The position numbers and the translations under genes are program-made. From NCBI RefSeq assembly GCF_001243895.1, contig NZ_LN851186.1, positions 2,631,842 through 2,695,841 on the forward strand: a stretch of DNA of 64,000 bases, in the 5' to 3' direction. This document shows positions 43,893-52,367 of the stretch, one piece after another (position 1 is the first letter of the stretch; the number at the start of each line of letters is the position of its first letter). The notes under the pieces were generated by a model. That model was not told the origin of the DNA, made no database searches, and was given only the letters and a program-made list of their open reading frames with translations. The stretch comes from Bacillus testis (GTDB lineage: Bacteria; Bacillota; Bacilli; Bacillales; DSM-1321).

Positions 43893-43959
43893 CATAACCG
43901 TCTGCCTTTTGCCCGGTCAATGGCCCATTTGCTACAATGTAAGTGATGGGAGGGATTAC

Positions 43960-44469
43960 ATGCAGTATCCAGAAGCCTATATCGCATACTTGATTGAGTT
44001 TCATGCAACGAGGGATTATTTTGAATGCCATGAGTTGCTCGAAGACTATTGGAAAGAGCAGGAGCCGGGCCAGCGGCAATCCATTTGGGTAGTCCTCATT
44101 CAAATCGCGGTCGGCTGCTATCATTATAGAAGAAATAACCTGGCCGGGGCCAAAAAGATGCTGGAAAAAGCCGAGGCCAACCTGCAGGCTGTCGATCGCG
44201 AAAAACTGCGAGTGATTGGCATGGGGGAAGAAGGCCTTCTTGAGCTGATCCAGTCGCAGCATCAACGGGTTTTGGACGGCAAGCTATACGCTCCCTTTGC
44301 CCTACCGCTTAACGATCAGGAACTTATTACTCATTGCAGAGAGGCTTGCAATCGATTAGGGTTGGTTTGGAATAATAGCCTCCCTGTGCCTGAAGAAATC
44401 AAAAATCGCCACCTGTACAGAGGCAAGATGTATGAAAGCCGGCAGGGGCGATTTAATGGCAATAACTAA
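43960..44469 (+). CDS. ypuF: YpuF family protein (DUF309)
   Basis: A 169-residue helical protein of the DUF309 family, with the family signature ECHELLEDYWKEQEPGQRQS and IQIAVGCYHYRRNNLAGAKK. The His-Glu-Leu-Leu-Glu helix pair resembles a ligand or metal pocket, but no biochemical role is known. ATG at 43960 with GGGAGGG 5 bases upstream. Its position between scpA and ribT is the same as in B. subtilis, though the YjcZ-type gene has been inserted between scpA and ypuF. Confidence 0.88.
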   Translation: MQYPEAYIAYLIEFHATRDYFECHELLEDYWKEQEPGQRQSIWVVLIQIAVGCYHYRRNNLAGAKKMLEKAEANLQAVDREKLRVIGMGEEGLLELIQSQHQRVLDGKLYAPFALPLNDQELITHCREACNRLGLVWNNSLPVPEEIKNRHLYRGKMYESRQGRFNGNN

Positions 44470-44502
44470 AAAACAAGCCGAATAGGGGCTTGTTTTTTAG
44501 TT
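44464..44502. terminator. Bidirectional terminator between ypuF and ribT
   Basis: Perfect 16-bp stem AACTAAAAAACAAGCC/GGCTTGTTTTTTAGTT. Confidence 0.93.
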
Positions 44503-44517
44503 AAGATATATAATTGA

Positions 44518-44877
44518 TTACTTGTCTTCGCTCTCCCGGCATTTATCCAGAAACGGAGCAATGACATCGCTTGACTGTATTTTCTTCGTGCTGTACATAT
44601 TCGCAAGCTCTTCACACATCTTCCGGCCTATCCCTTGATAGCGGAACGAAGGATTGACGGTCAAATGCTGGATGGTGACAGTATCTTCGGGCTCAACTTC
44701 TACACCGATAAGGCCGATGATGTCTTCGTCTTCCTTCCAGAGAAGCAAGTTCCAGTTATCCTGAGTTTCATATTGCTTGATGGCTGCCTGCAGCGTCTTG
44801 ACATCCTTCTCATTCGGCATGAAAGACAATAGGCCCATTGCAATTTTTTCGAAATTCTTTTTATAACGTATTAGCAT
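44518..44877 (-). CDS. ribT: RibT family acetyltransferase
   Basis: A 119-residue GNAT-fold protein matching RibT, a gene that in B. subtilis ends the riboflavin operon. It has IRYKKNFEKIAMGLLSFMPN at the start and the acetyl-CoA loop VNPSFRYQGIGRKMCEELAN (RxxGxG/A). The role of RibT is unsettled. In this window no ribD, ribE, ribBA or ribH gene and no FMN riboswitch is nearby, so ribT stands alone here. ATG at 44877 with AAAGAGG upstream. Confidence 0.85.
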   Translation of the reverse strand: MLIRYKKNFEKIAMGLLSFMPNEKDVKTLQAAIKQYETQDNWNLLLWKEDEDIIGLIGVEVEPEDTVTIQHLTVNPSFRYQGIGRKMCEELANMYSTKKIQSSDVIAPFLDKCRESEDK

Positions 44878-45057
44878 ATTCTTACCTCTTTATAATGAAG
44901 AACATTTTTTATAGTGCCTCTGATAATTTTACAAGAAAATCAGCCTTCTATCAACTTTTGAACGCGAACGGACATTCGTGTTCTTTTAGATTGACACCTT
45001 TGTCCTACCCTTTTGAGCAAATATGACATTAAACAACTAGTCCATTAGAAGGGCATT

Positions 45058-45144
45058 TTAAGCAATGAATACCCAATACAGGCAACCCCAAACGATGCAT
45101 AGACCGGCAAGTGCAACAAACAAAATGATATTTCTCTTTTTCAA
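45058..45144 (-). CDS. Tiny single-pass membrane protein (28 residues)
   Basis: Frame from TTG 45144 to TAA 45058: MKKRNIILFVALAGLCIVWG, then CLYWVFIA. A basic start followed by one long hydrophobic helix. GAGGG lies 8 bases before the TTG. Neither promoter nor terminator is clear. It is accepted on the fit of ribosome site, start and membrane topology; the function is unknown. Confidence 0.5.
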   Translation of the reverse strand: MKKRNIILFVALAGLCIVWGCLYWVFIA

Positions 45145-45362
45145 TAAAGCTTCCCTCTTTCTTTCTGGAGTCTTTCCTTGAATAGTAGTATCATAACAGA
45201 AATAAGCCCATCAATCTTCTGTTTTTACAAGAAAATTCCAACACCATAATGATAGGGCGATGATCTATACGCCCCAAGTCATATTGATTTCTCAGATTTC
45301 TTTCATTATGCTAAATAGGTGCTTGTGAAGTCGATAAGGAGCATTCAAAAAAAACAAAAAAA

Positions 45363-45391
45363 TGAATCCTTTTTCACAGAATATCCGTCTA
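45363..45391 (+). promoter_or_regulatory. ECF (sigma-M/W-type) promoter of ypuA
   Basis: TGAATC (45363–45368), a 17-bp spacer and CGTCTA (45386–45391) resemble the TGAAAC–CGTCTA signature of B. subtilis cell-envelope stress sigma factors. B. subtilis ypuA belongs to the sigma-M regulon. Confidence 0.75.
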
Positions 45392-45413
45392 ATAACCGTA
45401 AGGAGGTTGTACT

Positions 45414-46289
45414 ATGAAATATCTAAGCAGAAAAATAATGCTGGCTCTTATTGCCTGCAGCTTAATGATCATGCCGATCCAGGCGTTCGCTGATGCACAG
45501 GCCGGCGACGTAATCGTTACTCTAGGAGAAAACCTGTCTCCACAGCAAAAACAACAATTATTGAACGAAATGGGCGTTAGCCCGGATGTGGATACGGTCA
45601 CCGTGTCCAATGCTGAGGAGCACGAATACTTGGGAAACTACATCGCTAAGAGATTAATAGGAACTAGAGCGATTTCTTCCAGCAAAATCACACTTGGCAA
45701 AAAAAATTCCGGATTAATCGTCAAAACAAACCATATTGATTGGGTAACCGACGAGATGTATATCAATGCTTTGGCGACTGCCGGAGTAAAAGATGCTGAA
45801 ATTTATGTCACCGCGCCATTTGATGTATCTGGGACAGCAGCCCTGACAGGGATCATGAAAGCCTATGAAATCAAATCCGACAAAAAAATCCCTGAGGAAG
45901 TCAAGCAAGCAGCCAATCAGGAAATGGTAACAACCGCTAAGCTTGGCGATCAAATCGGTACAGATGAGGCTTCCGCCTTAATAACCAAAATCAAAGAAAA
46001 CATCAGCAAAAATCCGCCACAAACGGAAGAAGAAACAAAGGATGTCATTGAACAATCCGCTAAAGATGTCGGTGTCGAATTAACGGAAAACCAGAAACAA
46101 AGCCTGGTTGACTTATTCAATAAATTAAAAGATCTAAATATCAATTGGGACAAAGTCGGAGATCAATTGAACAATGCTAAGGAAAAATTAAAGAACTACC
46201 TAAGTTCTGAAGAAGGACAAAGCTTCCTTGATAAATTGAAAAGTTTCTTTTCAAGCTTGATTGATGCCATCAAATCCTTCTTCAGTTAA
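45414..46289 (+). CDS. ypuA: Secreted YpuA protein (DUF1002)
   Basis: A 291-residue exported protein. The signal peptide ends near IQAFADA (about residue 28). DUF1002 features follow: AGDVIVTLGENLSPQQKQQL, VTVSNAEEHEYLGNYIAKRL and LATAGVKDAEIYVTAPFDVS GTAALTGIMKAYE. The C-terminus (about 190–291) is helical and lysine-rich. The function is unknown; expression from an ECF promoter suggests envelope stress. ATG at 45414 with AAGGAGG upstream. Conserved near lysA and spoVA in Bacillus. Confidence 0.92.
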   Translation: MKYLSRKIMLALIACSLMIMPIQAFADAQAGDVIVTLGENLSPQQKQQLLNEMGVSPDVDTVTVSNAEEHEYLGNYIAKRLIGTRAISSSKITLGKKNSGLIVKTNHIDWVTDEMYINALATAGVKDAEIYVTAPFDVSGTAALTGIMKAYEIKSDKKIPEEVKQAANQEMVTTAKLGDQIGTDEASALITKIKENISKNPPQTEEETKDVIEQSAKDVGVELTENQKQSLVDLFNKLKDLNINWDKVGDQLNNAKEKLKNYLSSEEGQSFLDKLKSFFSSLIDAIKSFFS

Positions 46290-46297
46290 TCCCGGAA

Positions 46298-46330
46298 AGC
46301 ATGGAGAGAATACTCTCCATGCTCTTTTTT
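46298..46330 (+). terminator. Rho-independent terminator after ypuA
   Basis: Perfect 11-bp stem AGCATGGAGAG/CTCTCCATGCT with an AATA loop, followed by CTTTTTTT. Confidence 0.93.
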
Positions 46331-46397
46331 TACAGAAAATCAAACGAATAAGAGAATAGTAGCAGCATATCGCTTCCTGAAGCCTCCACCTAATCTC

Positions 46398-47717
46398 TTA
46401 TTTTATGACTGTTTCCCTCAGGGACAAATCCAGTCTAACAATATCGTGGATTGTCTCTCTTTTGACGACCAATTGATCCAGCCCGTTTTCCACAAAGACG
46501 ACCGGCGGCCGCGTGATGCGGTTATAATTATTCGCCATGGAATAGCCATAGGCGCCTGTGCAGAAAACAGCCAGCAGGTCATCGCTTTTGACCTTCGGAA
46601 GCGGTATGTCCCAAATCAGCATATCGCCGCTTTCACAGCATTTGCCGGCAACCGATACCGTTTCTTCCGGTTCATCCTCCATCCGATTTGCCAATACGGC
46701 CTCATACTTGGCATTATACAATGCCGGTCTGAGGTTATCACACATACCGCCATCCACCGCCACATATTTACGGATGCCGGGGATTTCTTTCGTTGAACCG
46801 ACTGTGTAAAGCGTGGTGCCAGCATCCCCCACCAAGGATCGGCCCGGTTCTATCCAGATTTCAGGGACTTCAAGACCCAACTCTTCCGATAAACGTTTCA
46901 CTTCCACCACAATTTTCTCTACATATTGAGATGCCGGCAGCGGATGGTCCTCTTCTGTATAGCGGATGCCGAAGCCGCCTCCTAGATTAAGGACTTTGGC
47001 ATGATAGCCATGGCGCTGATGCCAATCTTTCAGGATTGAAAGCAACTTGTCGGCAGCCAATAGAAAGCCAGCCGTCTCAAAAATTTGCGAGCCGATATGG
47101 CAGTGTAACCCTAATACATCTAAAAATTCACTCTTTTCACCAAACAACATCGCTTCTTCCGCTTGTCCGCTATCTATATGGAAGCCGAATTTGGAATCTT
47201 CCTGCCCGGTTACAATATAGTCATGGGTATGGGCTTCTACGCCTGGGGCGACACGCAGCAGAATTGGCATATGTTTGCCATGCTTGGCGCACAGATCCTC
47301 AAGCAGCTGCAGTTCATGCCCGTTATCCACAACGACGCAGCCGATTTCTTCGATGACCGCCATTTCGAGCTCATCCCTGCTTTTATTATTTCCATGGAAA
47401 TGTATTTTTTCCTTCGGGAAACCGGCCACAATCGCTGTATACAATTCGCCTGCTGAGACGACATCTAGAGACAGCCCTTCTTCCATTGCCAGCTGTATCA
47501 TGGCAATAGCGGAAAAAGCTTTGCTGGCATAAGCCACTTGAAAAGGGACGCCCAGTTGTTCGAACGTCTTCTTAAAGCCCCTTGCTCTTTCTCTGATCAA
47601 AGCGACATCATAGACATACAACGGCGTACCGTATTCTTTTGCAAGGCTAACCGTATCTTTGCCGCCGATTTCCAAATGGCCATACTCGTTCACTTTGCTG
47701 GTTCCATATAAATACAT
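46398..47717 (-). CDS. lysA: Diaminopimelate decarboxylase LysA
   Basis: PLP-dependent last step of lysine synthesis, meso-diaminopimelate to lysine. The 439 residues include the PLP lysine in QVAYASKAFSAIAM, HGNNKSRDELEMA, GLHCHIGSQIFETAGF, the phosphate-binding LNLGGGFGIRY, WIEPGRSLVGDAGTTLY and the active-site CESGD. ATG at 47717 has AAGGG 9 bases upstream; the frame is open about 48 codons further up but without a site. It lies directly after spoVAF, as in B. subtilis, so part of its expression may come from the sporulation operon. Confidence 0.96.
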   Translation of the reverse strand: MYLYGTSKVNEYGHLEIGGKDTVSLAKEYGTPLYVYDVALIRERARGFKKTFEQLGVPFQVAYASKAFSAIAMIQLAMEEGLSLDVVSAGELYTAIVAGFPKEKIHFHGNNKSRDELEMAVIEEIGCVVVDNGHELQLLEDLCAKHGKHMPILLRVAPGVEAHTHDYIVTGQEDSKFGFHIDSGQAEEAMLFGEKSEFLDVLGLHCHIGSQIFETAGFLLAADKLLSILKDWHQRHGYHAKVLNLGGGFGIRYTEEDHPLPASQYVEKIVVEVKRLSEELGLEVPEIWIEPGRSLVGDAGTTLYTVGSTKEIPGIRKYVAVDGGMCDNLRPALYNAKYEAVLANRMEDEPEETVSVAGKCCESGDMLIWDIPLPKVKSDDLLAVFCTGAYGYSMANNYNRITRPPVVFVENGLDQLVVKRETIHDIVRLDLSLRETVIK

Positions 47718-47763
47718 TCTGTTCATCCCTTCTCTTGATACCCAAGTAGTATATTTAAATGAA

Positions 47764-47801
47764 GAGAATCCGGACAACCCTATGGGTATCCGGATTTTCT
47801 C
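47764..47801 (-). repeat. Hairpin between spoVAF and lysA
   Basis: Minus strand AATCCGGATACCC/GGGTTGTCCGGATT with an ATA loop. The following CTCTTC is T-poor, so it may be a weak terminator allowing read-through from spoVA into lysA. Confidence 0.55.
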
Positions 47802-47913
47802 CAAGATTCTCATTCGGCTGAGGATTCTATGCATGCATACATTCACACTGTAATCCACCAAAGTCTAAATCATTTTAAAATTAACACAATACTACTTTAA
47901 CATCAAGGGCAGG

Positions 47914-49395
47914 TTAGGATTTTCCAGGTTGCTTATACCGGTTTCGCGGATGGACGATGCTCGGACGGATTTTTGATCCAGGAATGCTTTTTCGGACAAG
48001 AATCTGTATGAACGCGATTATATTAAATGGAATCAGCGGCCAAAGGTAAGGGGTTTTAAAGGCTTTGATCCCAACCAGGAATAAAAGATAGATAGTGGTA
48101 CCTACTACAAAACCAGGCGCTTTGAAGATGGCTATGCAAATCAGCAGGAATAGCCGCGCAAACTTATTCGCCACGCTCAGTTCCAGGCTCGGCGTAGCAA
48201 ATGTGCCTAATGTAGCTGCAGCCACATATAGAATCACTTCACCGACAAACATCCCGACATCGATCGCAATTTGGCCGAGGATTACTGCAGCCACCAAACT
48301 CATAGCGGTCGCGAGCGGGGTTGGCGTATGTATGGCTGCCATCCTCAGAATTTCGACACCGATATCCGCTATCAATATTTGGACAAGGACCGGCATATTG
48401 GTCTGTTCATTGGGTCCGATAAAAGCCAACCCTTCCGGCAACATCGAAGGTTCCAAGATAAACAAATACCACAACGGCAGAAGAAATATGGATGTAAATA
48501 TACCGATAAAGCGGATCCATCGGACAAATGTCCCTACAGCCGGCGACTGTCGGAATTCCTCTGCGTGCTGCACATGATGAAAATAAGTCGTTGGCGTAAT
48601 AATGACACTCGGGGAAGTATCTACGTAGACAAGCACATGGCCTTCGAGCAAATGAGCAGCGCCCACGTCGGCCCGTTCCGTATACCTTACAAGCGGATAG
48701 GGATTATACCCTTGCCTGACCATGAACTCTTCGACTGTCTTATCGGCCATCGTCAAGCCGTCAATCTTGATATCCTGTATTTTTTTCCGGACTGATTCAA
48801 TCAAATTTGGATTGGCCACGTCTTTTATATAGCCGATTGCCACGTCTGTCTTGGATCGTTCCCCCACCTTGATAATTTCGAACCGTAAGCGTTCATCGTG
48901 AATTCGCCGGCGTGTCAAAGCGGTGTTGATGATAATGTTCTCGACATAGCCGTCACGTGAACCGCGCACGACTTTTTCCGTATCCGGTTCGGAAGGCGTC
49001 CTGCCCGGATAGCTTCGGACATCCACTACGAGTGCATGGTCTTCCCCTTCTAGAACGAAAACAACCAAGCCAGTCAGCACTTGGTCCACCAATTCGTCCA
49101 ATGTTTTGATGACGGTCACAGACTGATTGACGAGCCTATTTTCAATCAACGTGAAAATATGAGTATTAAGCTTTTGATGTTCATTCAAGTCTACTAGTTC
49201 TTTCAATAATTCGATAACAAACTCGGTATCGCATAAACCATTGATATAATAAAGATTCAAACCCTTCTTTAATACCTGGAATTTCCGGACACCGAGGTCG
49301 AAGCTAACACCGAGCCCGACTCTTTCTTTCATGAATTCTTCAGTCTGCTCCAGTTTCTTCGGTATCGGGACTTTCTCTTCGCTTTTTGTCGTCAT
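47914..49395 (-). CDS. spoVAF: Stage V sporulation protein AF (GerA-like)
   Basis: A 493-residue membrane protein related to the GerA subunit of spore germinant receptors, found in the inner spore membrane. Family features: [20 protein letters not shown], an N-terminal soluble region, [24 protein letters not shown], several helices ([20 protein letters not shown] onward) and [23 protein letters not shown] at 49395 with AAAGGAG 8 bases upstream; it overlaps spoVAEA by 56 bp. Last gene of the spoVA operon. Confidence 0.94.
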   Translation of the reverse strand: MTTKSEEKVPIPKKLEQTEEFMKERVGLGVSFDLGVRKFQVLKKGLNLYYINGLCDTEFVIELLKELVDLNEHQKLNTHIFTLIENRLVNQSVTVIKTLDELVDQVLTGLVVFVLEGEDHALVVDVRSYPGRTPSEPDTEKVVRGSRDGYVENIIINTALTRRRIHDERLRFEIIKVGERSKTDVAIGYIKDVANPNLIESVRKKIQDIKIDGLTMADKTVEEFMVRQGYNPYPLVRYTERADVGAAHLLEGHVLVYVDTSPSVIITPTTYFHHVQHAEEFRQSPAVGTFVRWIRFIGIFTSIFLLPLWYLFILEPSMLPEGLAFIGPNEQTNMPVLVQILIADIGVEILRMAAIHTPTPLATAMSLVAAVILGQIAIDVGMFVGEVILYVAAATLGTFATPSLELSVANKFARLFLLICIAIFKAPGFVVGTTIYLLFLVGIKAFKTPYLWPLIPFNIIAFIQILVRKSIPGSKIRPSIVHPRNRYKQPGKS

Positions 49396-49957
49396 AAAAG
49401 CCGCTCCTTTCAAGAATAAGTTCAACGGCAAGCTTTGTGATCGGCGAGCCTACGCTATAATGGTCCTTCATGGCCATTTTTCCTATATCGCCTATCCCCA
49501 CTACAATCGGCGCATTCAAGGAATCAATACTGTAAACAGTGTCCCCTGTTATTCTTCCCATATCCATTTCCTGGACGCCGTACTTATCCACCCCATATGG
49601 TGTCAGCTGGCCGTCGCGGTCAATACAGACATCGACGCGCGTCCATTCTCTTTGCCTGGTTTTCGAAGCAACGGCAATCACTCCGAGTATTTCGATATCA
49701 GGATGGGTGGCCACAAACTTCATCACTTTTTCCCCATATCCCAATCCGACAAATCCGCTGTCATCAACCATTACAAGGACAGGATCTGAGGCGGCTTTCT
49801 TGATCAGCCGCACAAGCTTTGGGCCGGAAATCATCGTAGGATTGCCCCGCGATAATGAAATACAACGCCCGCCCACTGCCTTCGCTGCTAATTGCACGGA
49901 GCGGGATGCATATTCATCGCCGTCGGTCACGAGTATCACTTTCCTTTTTTTCTGCAT
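49340..49957 (-). CDS. spoVAEA: Stage V sporulation protein AEA
   Basis: A 205-residue soluble spore protein that associates with SpoVAF. Conserved stretches: [60 protein letters not shown] and [23 protein letters not shown] at 49957. In B. subtilis it follows spoVAEB; here it directly follows spoVAB. Confidence 0.92.
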   Translation of the reverse strand: MQKKRKVILVTDGDEYASRSVQLAAKAVGGRCISLSRGNPTMISGPKLVRLIKKAASDPVLVMVDDSGFVGLGYGEKVMKFVATHPDIEILGVIAVASKTRQREWTRVDVCIDRDGQLTPYGVDKYGVQEMDMGRITGDTVYSIDSLNAPIVVGIGDIGKMAMKDHYSVGSPITKLAVELILERSGFYDDKKRRESPDTEETGAD

Positions 49958-49978
49958 GGGCGCTGTTCCTTTCCTGTA

Positions 49979-50401
49979 TCACAGATCGACAAAATAAATC
50001 CATTGAAACAATGATCCGCATATTTTTCCTATCACAATCGCCATTAATAAATAAATAATCTGGTGCTGGATGCCAATGCGCTTCGCTAAAAGAGGCAGCA
50101 CATTCAATACTTCAGTAAGAGCGGCCGCCAGCATGCCATTAAAAATGCCGCTAAGAGTGCCGACAACCGCTAGAAGGACCACTGGGAAGTGGAATATGTA
50201 CTCTTGCAGATCGAGCCAACTGCCCACTACCACACCGATGATGGCGGCAGCTTCATAGTAATGGATTTTATGGTCCGTTTTAGTCAGTTGCGTAACCCTG
50301 GGGATGACGCCCAATACCGTTAGGAACGCCACGAACCCGGCACCTACTGCCAGTCCTCCCGCAAAGCCAATGAATATCAGGCTAGCGCTCGTCAGGATCA
50401 T
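49979..50401 (-). CDS. spoVAB: Stage V sporulation protein AB
   Basis: Small membrane protein of the dipicolinate channel operon, 140 residues, four or five helices. LIFIGFAGGLAVGAGFVAFL and TVLGVIPRVTQLTKTDHKIH are typical of SpoVAB. ATG at 50401 is preferred: it lies 6 bases after GGTGG and gives the usual length. The ATG at 50431 has no site. It overlaps the spoVAA stop by 20 bp. Confidence 0.93.
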   Translation of the reverse strand: MILTSASLIFIGFAGGLAVGAGFVAFLTVLGVIPRVTQLTKTDHKIHYYEAAAIIGVVVGSWLDLQEYIFHFPVVLLAVVGTLSGIFNGMLAAALTEVLNVLPLLAKRIGIQHQIIYLLMAIVIGKICGSLFQWIYFVDL

Positions 50402-51011
50402 CCAAATCCACCATGCTTTCTTTATTTTCATTGACCATCACATAGTGATCGAGATCCTGTTGATAGTTGAACATTTCCACTTCTAGAGGGCTTGGCTCTT
50501 CGTTGAACCTCTTCTTGAAAAAATGGTTAAAAAACAGAACCATCCCGAGGCCCAAGCCAATGCTGTAGGGGATCTGTAAAACCAGCGGCTTTGTCTCCAA
50601 CTTTCCGGTAAGGATGGTATAGATTTTCTGATGGACAGCCCTCATGCTGACATCTTCATGGAAATTCATGATGGTCAAGCCGGCGCCCACAAATAATAGC
50701 GACCACACAACCGCAAAAATAAGAGGATTGCTTTTTTTCTGCTTTGGCTTGACTTGGATGATGGTCTGGTTCGGCCCGACCGCCTGCAGCTCCACACTCC
50801 CCATCGACCTCAGGATTACATCAATCACCATGATTAAGTCAATCACAATTATATTGCGGTCCGCCTTGGAAATTTCGTAGACAGGCAAACTCTCTGCCTG
50901 GCTGACAATATCCTTTGGTCCGACGCATCGTGCGATATCCCCGATCAACAGCTTGCGCTTATCCTGCACTTGGACGCGCTGCCTCATACGGATATAGAGA
51001 ACTTGATCCAT
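50382..51011 (-). CDS. spoVAA: Stage V sporulation protein AA
   Basis: First gene of the operon, 209 residues. The N-terminal part (VLYIRMRQRVQVQDKRKLLI GDIARCVG) precedes two helices (LIFAVVWSLLFVGAGLTIMN and IPYSIGLGLGMVLFFNHFFK). It is needed with other SpoVA proteins for dipicolinic acid movement into the spore. ATG at 51011, with GGGGTG upstream, gives the family length. The open frame extends a further 62 codons, but the sigma-G-like -10 lies inside that stretch, which supports the shorter start. Confidence 0.93.
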   Translation of the reverse strand: MDQVLYIRMRQRVQVQDKRKLLIGDIARCVGPKDIVSQAESLPVYEISKADRNIIVIDLIMVIDVILRSMGSVELQAVGPNQTIIQVKPKQKKSNPLIFAVVWSLLFVGAGLTIMNFHEDVSMRAVHQKIYTILTGKLETKPLVLQIPYSIGLGLGMVLFFNHFFKKRFNEEPSPLEVEMFNYQQDLDHYVMVNENKESMVDLDDPDER

Positions 51012-51045
51012 CTCTTCACCCCGTTCCAGTAATTGCTTCATGGTA

Positions 51046-51071
51046 TAGTATGCAATAGCTGCCTGGACAAC
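51046..51071 (-). promoter_or_regulatory. Sigma-G-like promoter of the spoVA operon
   Basis: On the minus strand CATACTA (51046–51052) matches the sigma-G -10 exactly, about 35 bp before the spoVAA start. The -35 (GGTATG, 18 bp upstream) is weaker. Confidence 0.65.
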
Positions 51072-51278
51072 ATACCAGTCCTGGAACCTCCAATAATTCC
51101 CACTTTTTTTGGCAAGCGTGCTGCCAAACTGCAATCTAATCTTATATGGAAGCAGAAAGAACCCAATTGTTTTAAAATGATTAGGTATATAATGCATTTC
51201 TCAACGCTTCACTTCATGGTTCCGATTGGCTATCAAAAGGTATATAATGGATTCAATACGAGAAAAGAGGGATTATTA

Positions 51279-51431
51279 ATGAAGAAAAAGAAAGCGAAAT
51301 CAATCGGACAAATGACCGCCAGCCGCAGAACATGGGGGTTTGACTCATCAACCCGCGTAAAACAAAATAAGAAAGGAAAAGGCTCCTATTCCCGCAAGAA
51401 CGCGAAAACGTATTGGAAAATAGGAGCCTAA
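51279..51431 (+). CDS. brfA: BrfA-like alternative ribosome-rescue factor
   Basis: A 50-residue, strongly basic protein: MKKKKAKSIGQMTASRRTWG, then FDSSTRVKQNKKGKGSYSRK. The TWGFxPxTRVKxxKxxYxRK pattern is the one I recall for BrfA (YqkK), which recruits release factor RF2 to stalled ribosomes in B. subtilis. B. subtilis BrfA is made from an mRNA that ends inside its own coding region. Here too a perfect 10-bp hairpin (GGCTCCTATT/AATAGGAGCC) lies in the last codons and the stop codon falls in the following TAATTTTA, as expected for a non-stop transcript. GAGGG 7 bases before ATG. Family identity is good but not certain. Confidence 0.7.
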   Translation: MKKKKAKSIGQMTASRRTWGFDSSTRVKQNKKGKGSYSRKNAKTYWKIGA

Positions 51432-51436
51432 TTTTA
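51381..51436 (+). terminator. Terminator inside the 3' coding end of the BrfA-like gene
   Basis: Stem GGCTCCTATT (51381–51390) and AATAGGAGCC (51419–51428), 28-base loop, then TAATTTTA containing the stop codon. Release in the T stretch would leave an mRNA with no stop codon or with a stop at its very end. Confidence 0.65.
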
Positions 51437-51468
51437 TGGATTGATTCTGATTCTAACTTGACGGCAAA

Positions 51469-52200
51469 CTATTTATGTCGGAACGGGCATTTCCCCGTAA
51501 TTGGCTCGCAATCGTCGCCGATGAAATATTGCTTCCATTCACGATGTCCGGGATCGCCGTAGTGCGAGATATTTGGATGCTTTGGAATGCCGTCCCACAC
51601 TTCCACTCGCTCCCTCACTTTTTCCCTGCTCATGATACCTCCAGGAGATGTACCTTCCAATTTTTCGAAAATACGCCTCGGCTGGAAACCAAGTATAAGC
51701 GATTTCCCTAAGTCCCTTGTCTTTCTCTGCTTATACGCCGGTGTATTGCCGAATACAAAATACGGTTCGCCACCATAGGAAAAAGCCCATAGATGATGAT
51801 CTGGATCAGTCGGATAATCTTCGGGCCATTCCTGTTCATCCTGATCATGCAAATACTGTAGAATACGCCAAAAATAAGAACGGTAATAATCGATGCTTTT
51901 TTCCTCTTTCTCAGGCTCCACAAAAACAAACAGCCCATGCCGCACCAACCGCTTCTGATTCTCAAACAGGGTGATGAATTGATTTAGGGTATTCGGCAGA
52001 GAAGACCAGTCATCATGGCTGATATAGGAATAACGAAGCTCCCCTTTATGCTCGGCGCTCATGCCAAAATAGCAGGGGAAAGTGGGGGATGTCACGACTT
52101 TGTGGAATGTCTCGTATTCTTTAAGAAGCCATTCAGGGACGGATTGTTTGTCGCTCATATCTTCTTTATTCAGTAAACAATGCTGGGCTACACTTTCCAT
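51469..52200 (-). CDS. YqcI/YcgG family protein
   Basis: A 243-residue soluble protein of the YqcI/YcgG family. Features: SPTFPCYFGMSAEHKGELRY, DPDHHLWAFSYGGEPYFVFG, KSLILGFQPRRIFEKL and a C-terminal GDDCEPITGKCPFRHK with conserved cysteines. The function is unknown; the fixed Cys/His residues hint at a metal or heme ligand (inference). ATG at 52200 with AGGAG 7 bases upstream. Single gene. Confidence 0.87.
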   Translation of the reverse strand: MESVAQHCLLNKEDMSDKQSVPEWLLKEYETFHKVVTSPTFPCYFGMSAEHKGELRYSYISHDDWSSLPNTLNQFITLFENQKRLVRHGLFVFVEPEKEEKSIDYYRSYFWRILQYLHDQDEQEWPEDYPTDPDHHLWAFSYGGEPYFVFGNTPAYKQRKTRDLGKSLILGFQPRRIFEKLEGTSPGGIMSREKVRERVEVWDGIPKHPNISHYGDPGHREWKQYFIGDDCEPITGKCPFRHK

Positions 52201-52367
52201 GGACTCACTCCTATGTTTTTGCTATTGAATTTGAATGCATTACCGCAGGAACCGGGTTATTTGCACCATTCGCAACCATCCTCATAAATGAAAAAGGAGC
52301 GATTGGCCGTTCCCTTTTCATGGTACCTTTAGAAAACTACCCATTTTTTCCTTTTTCAAAACAATCG

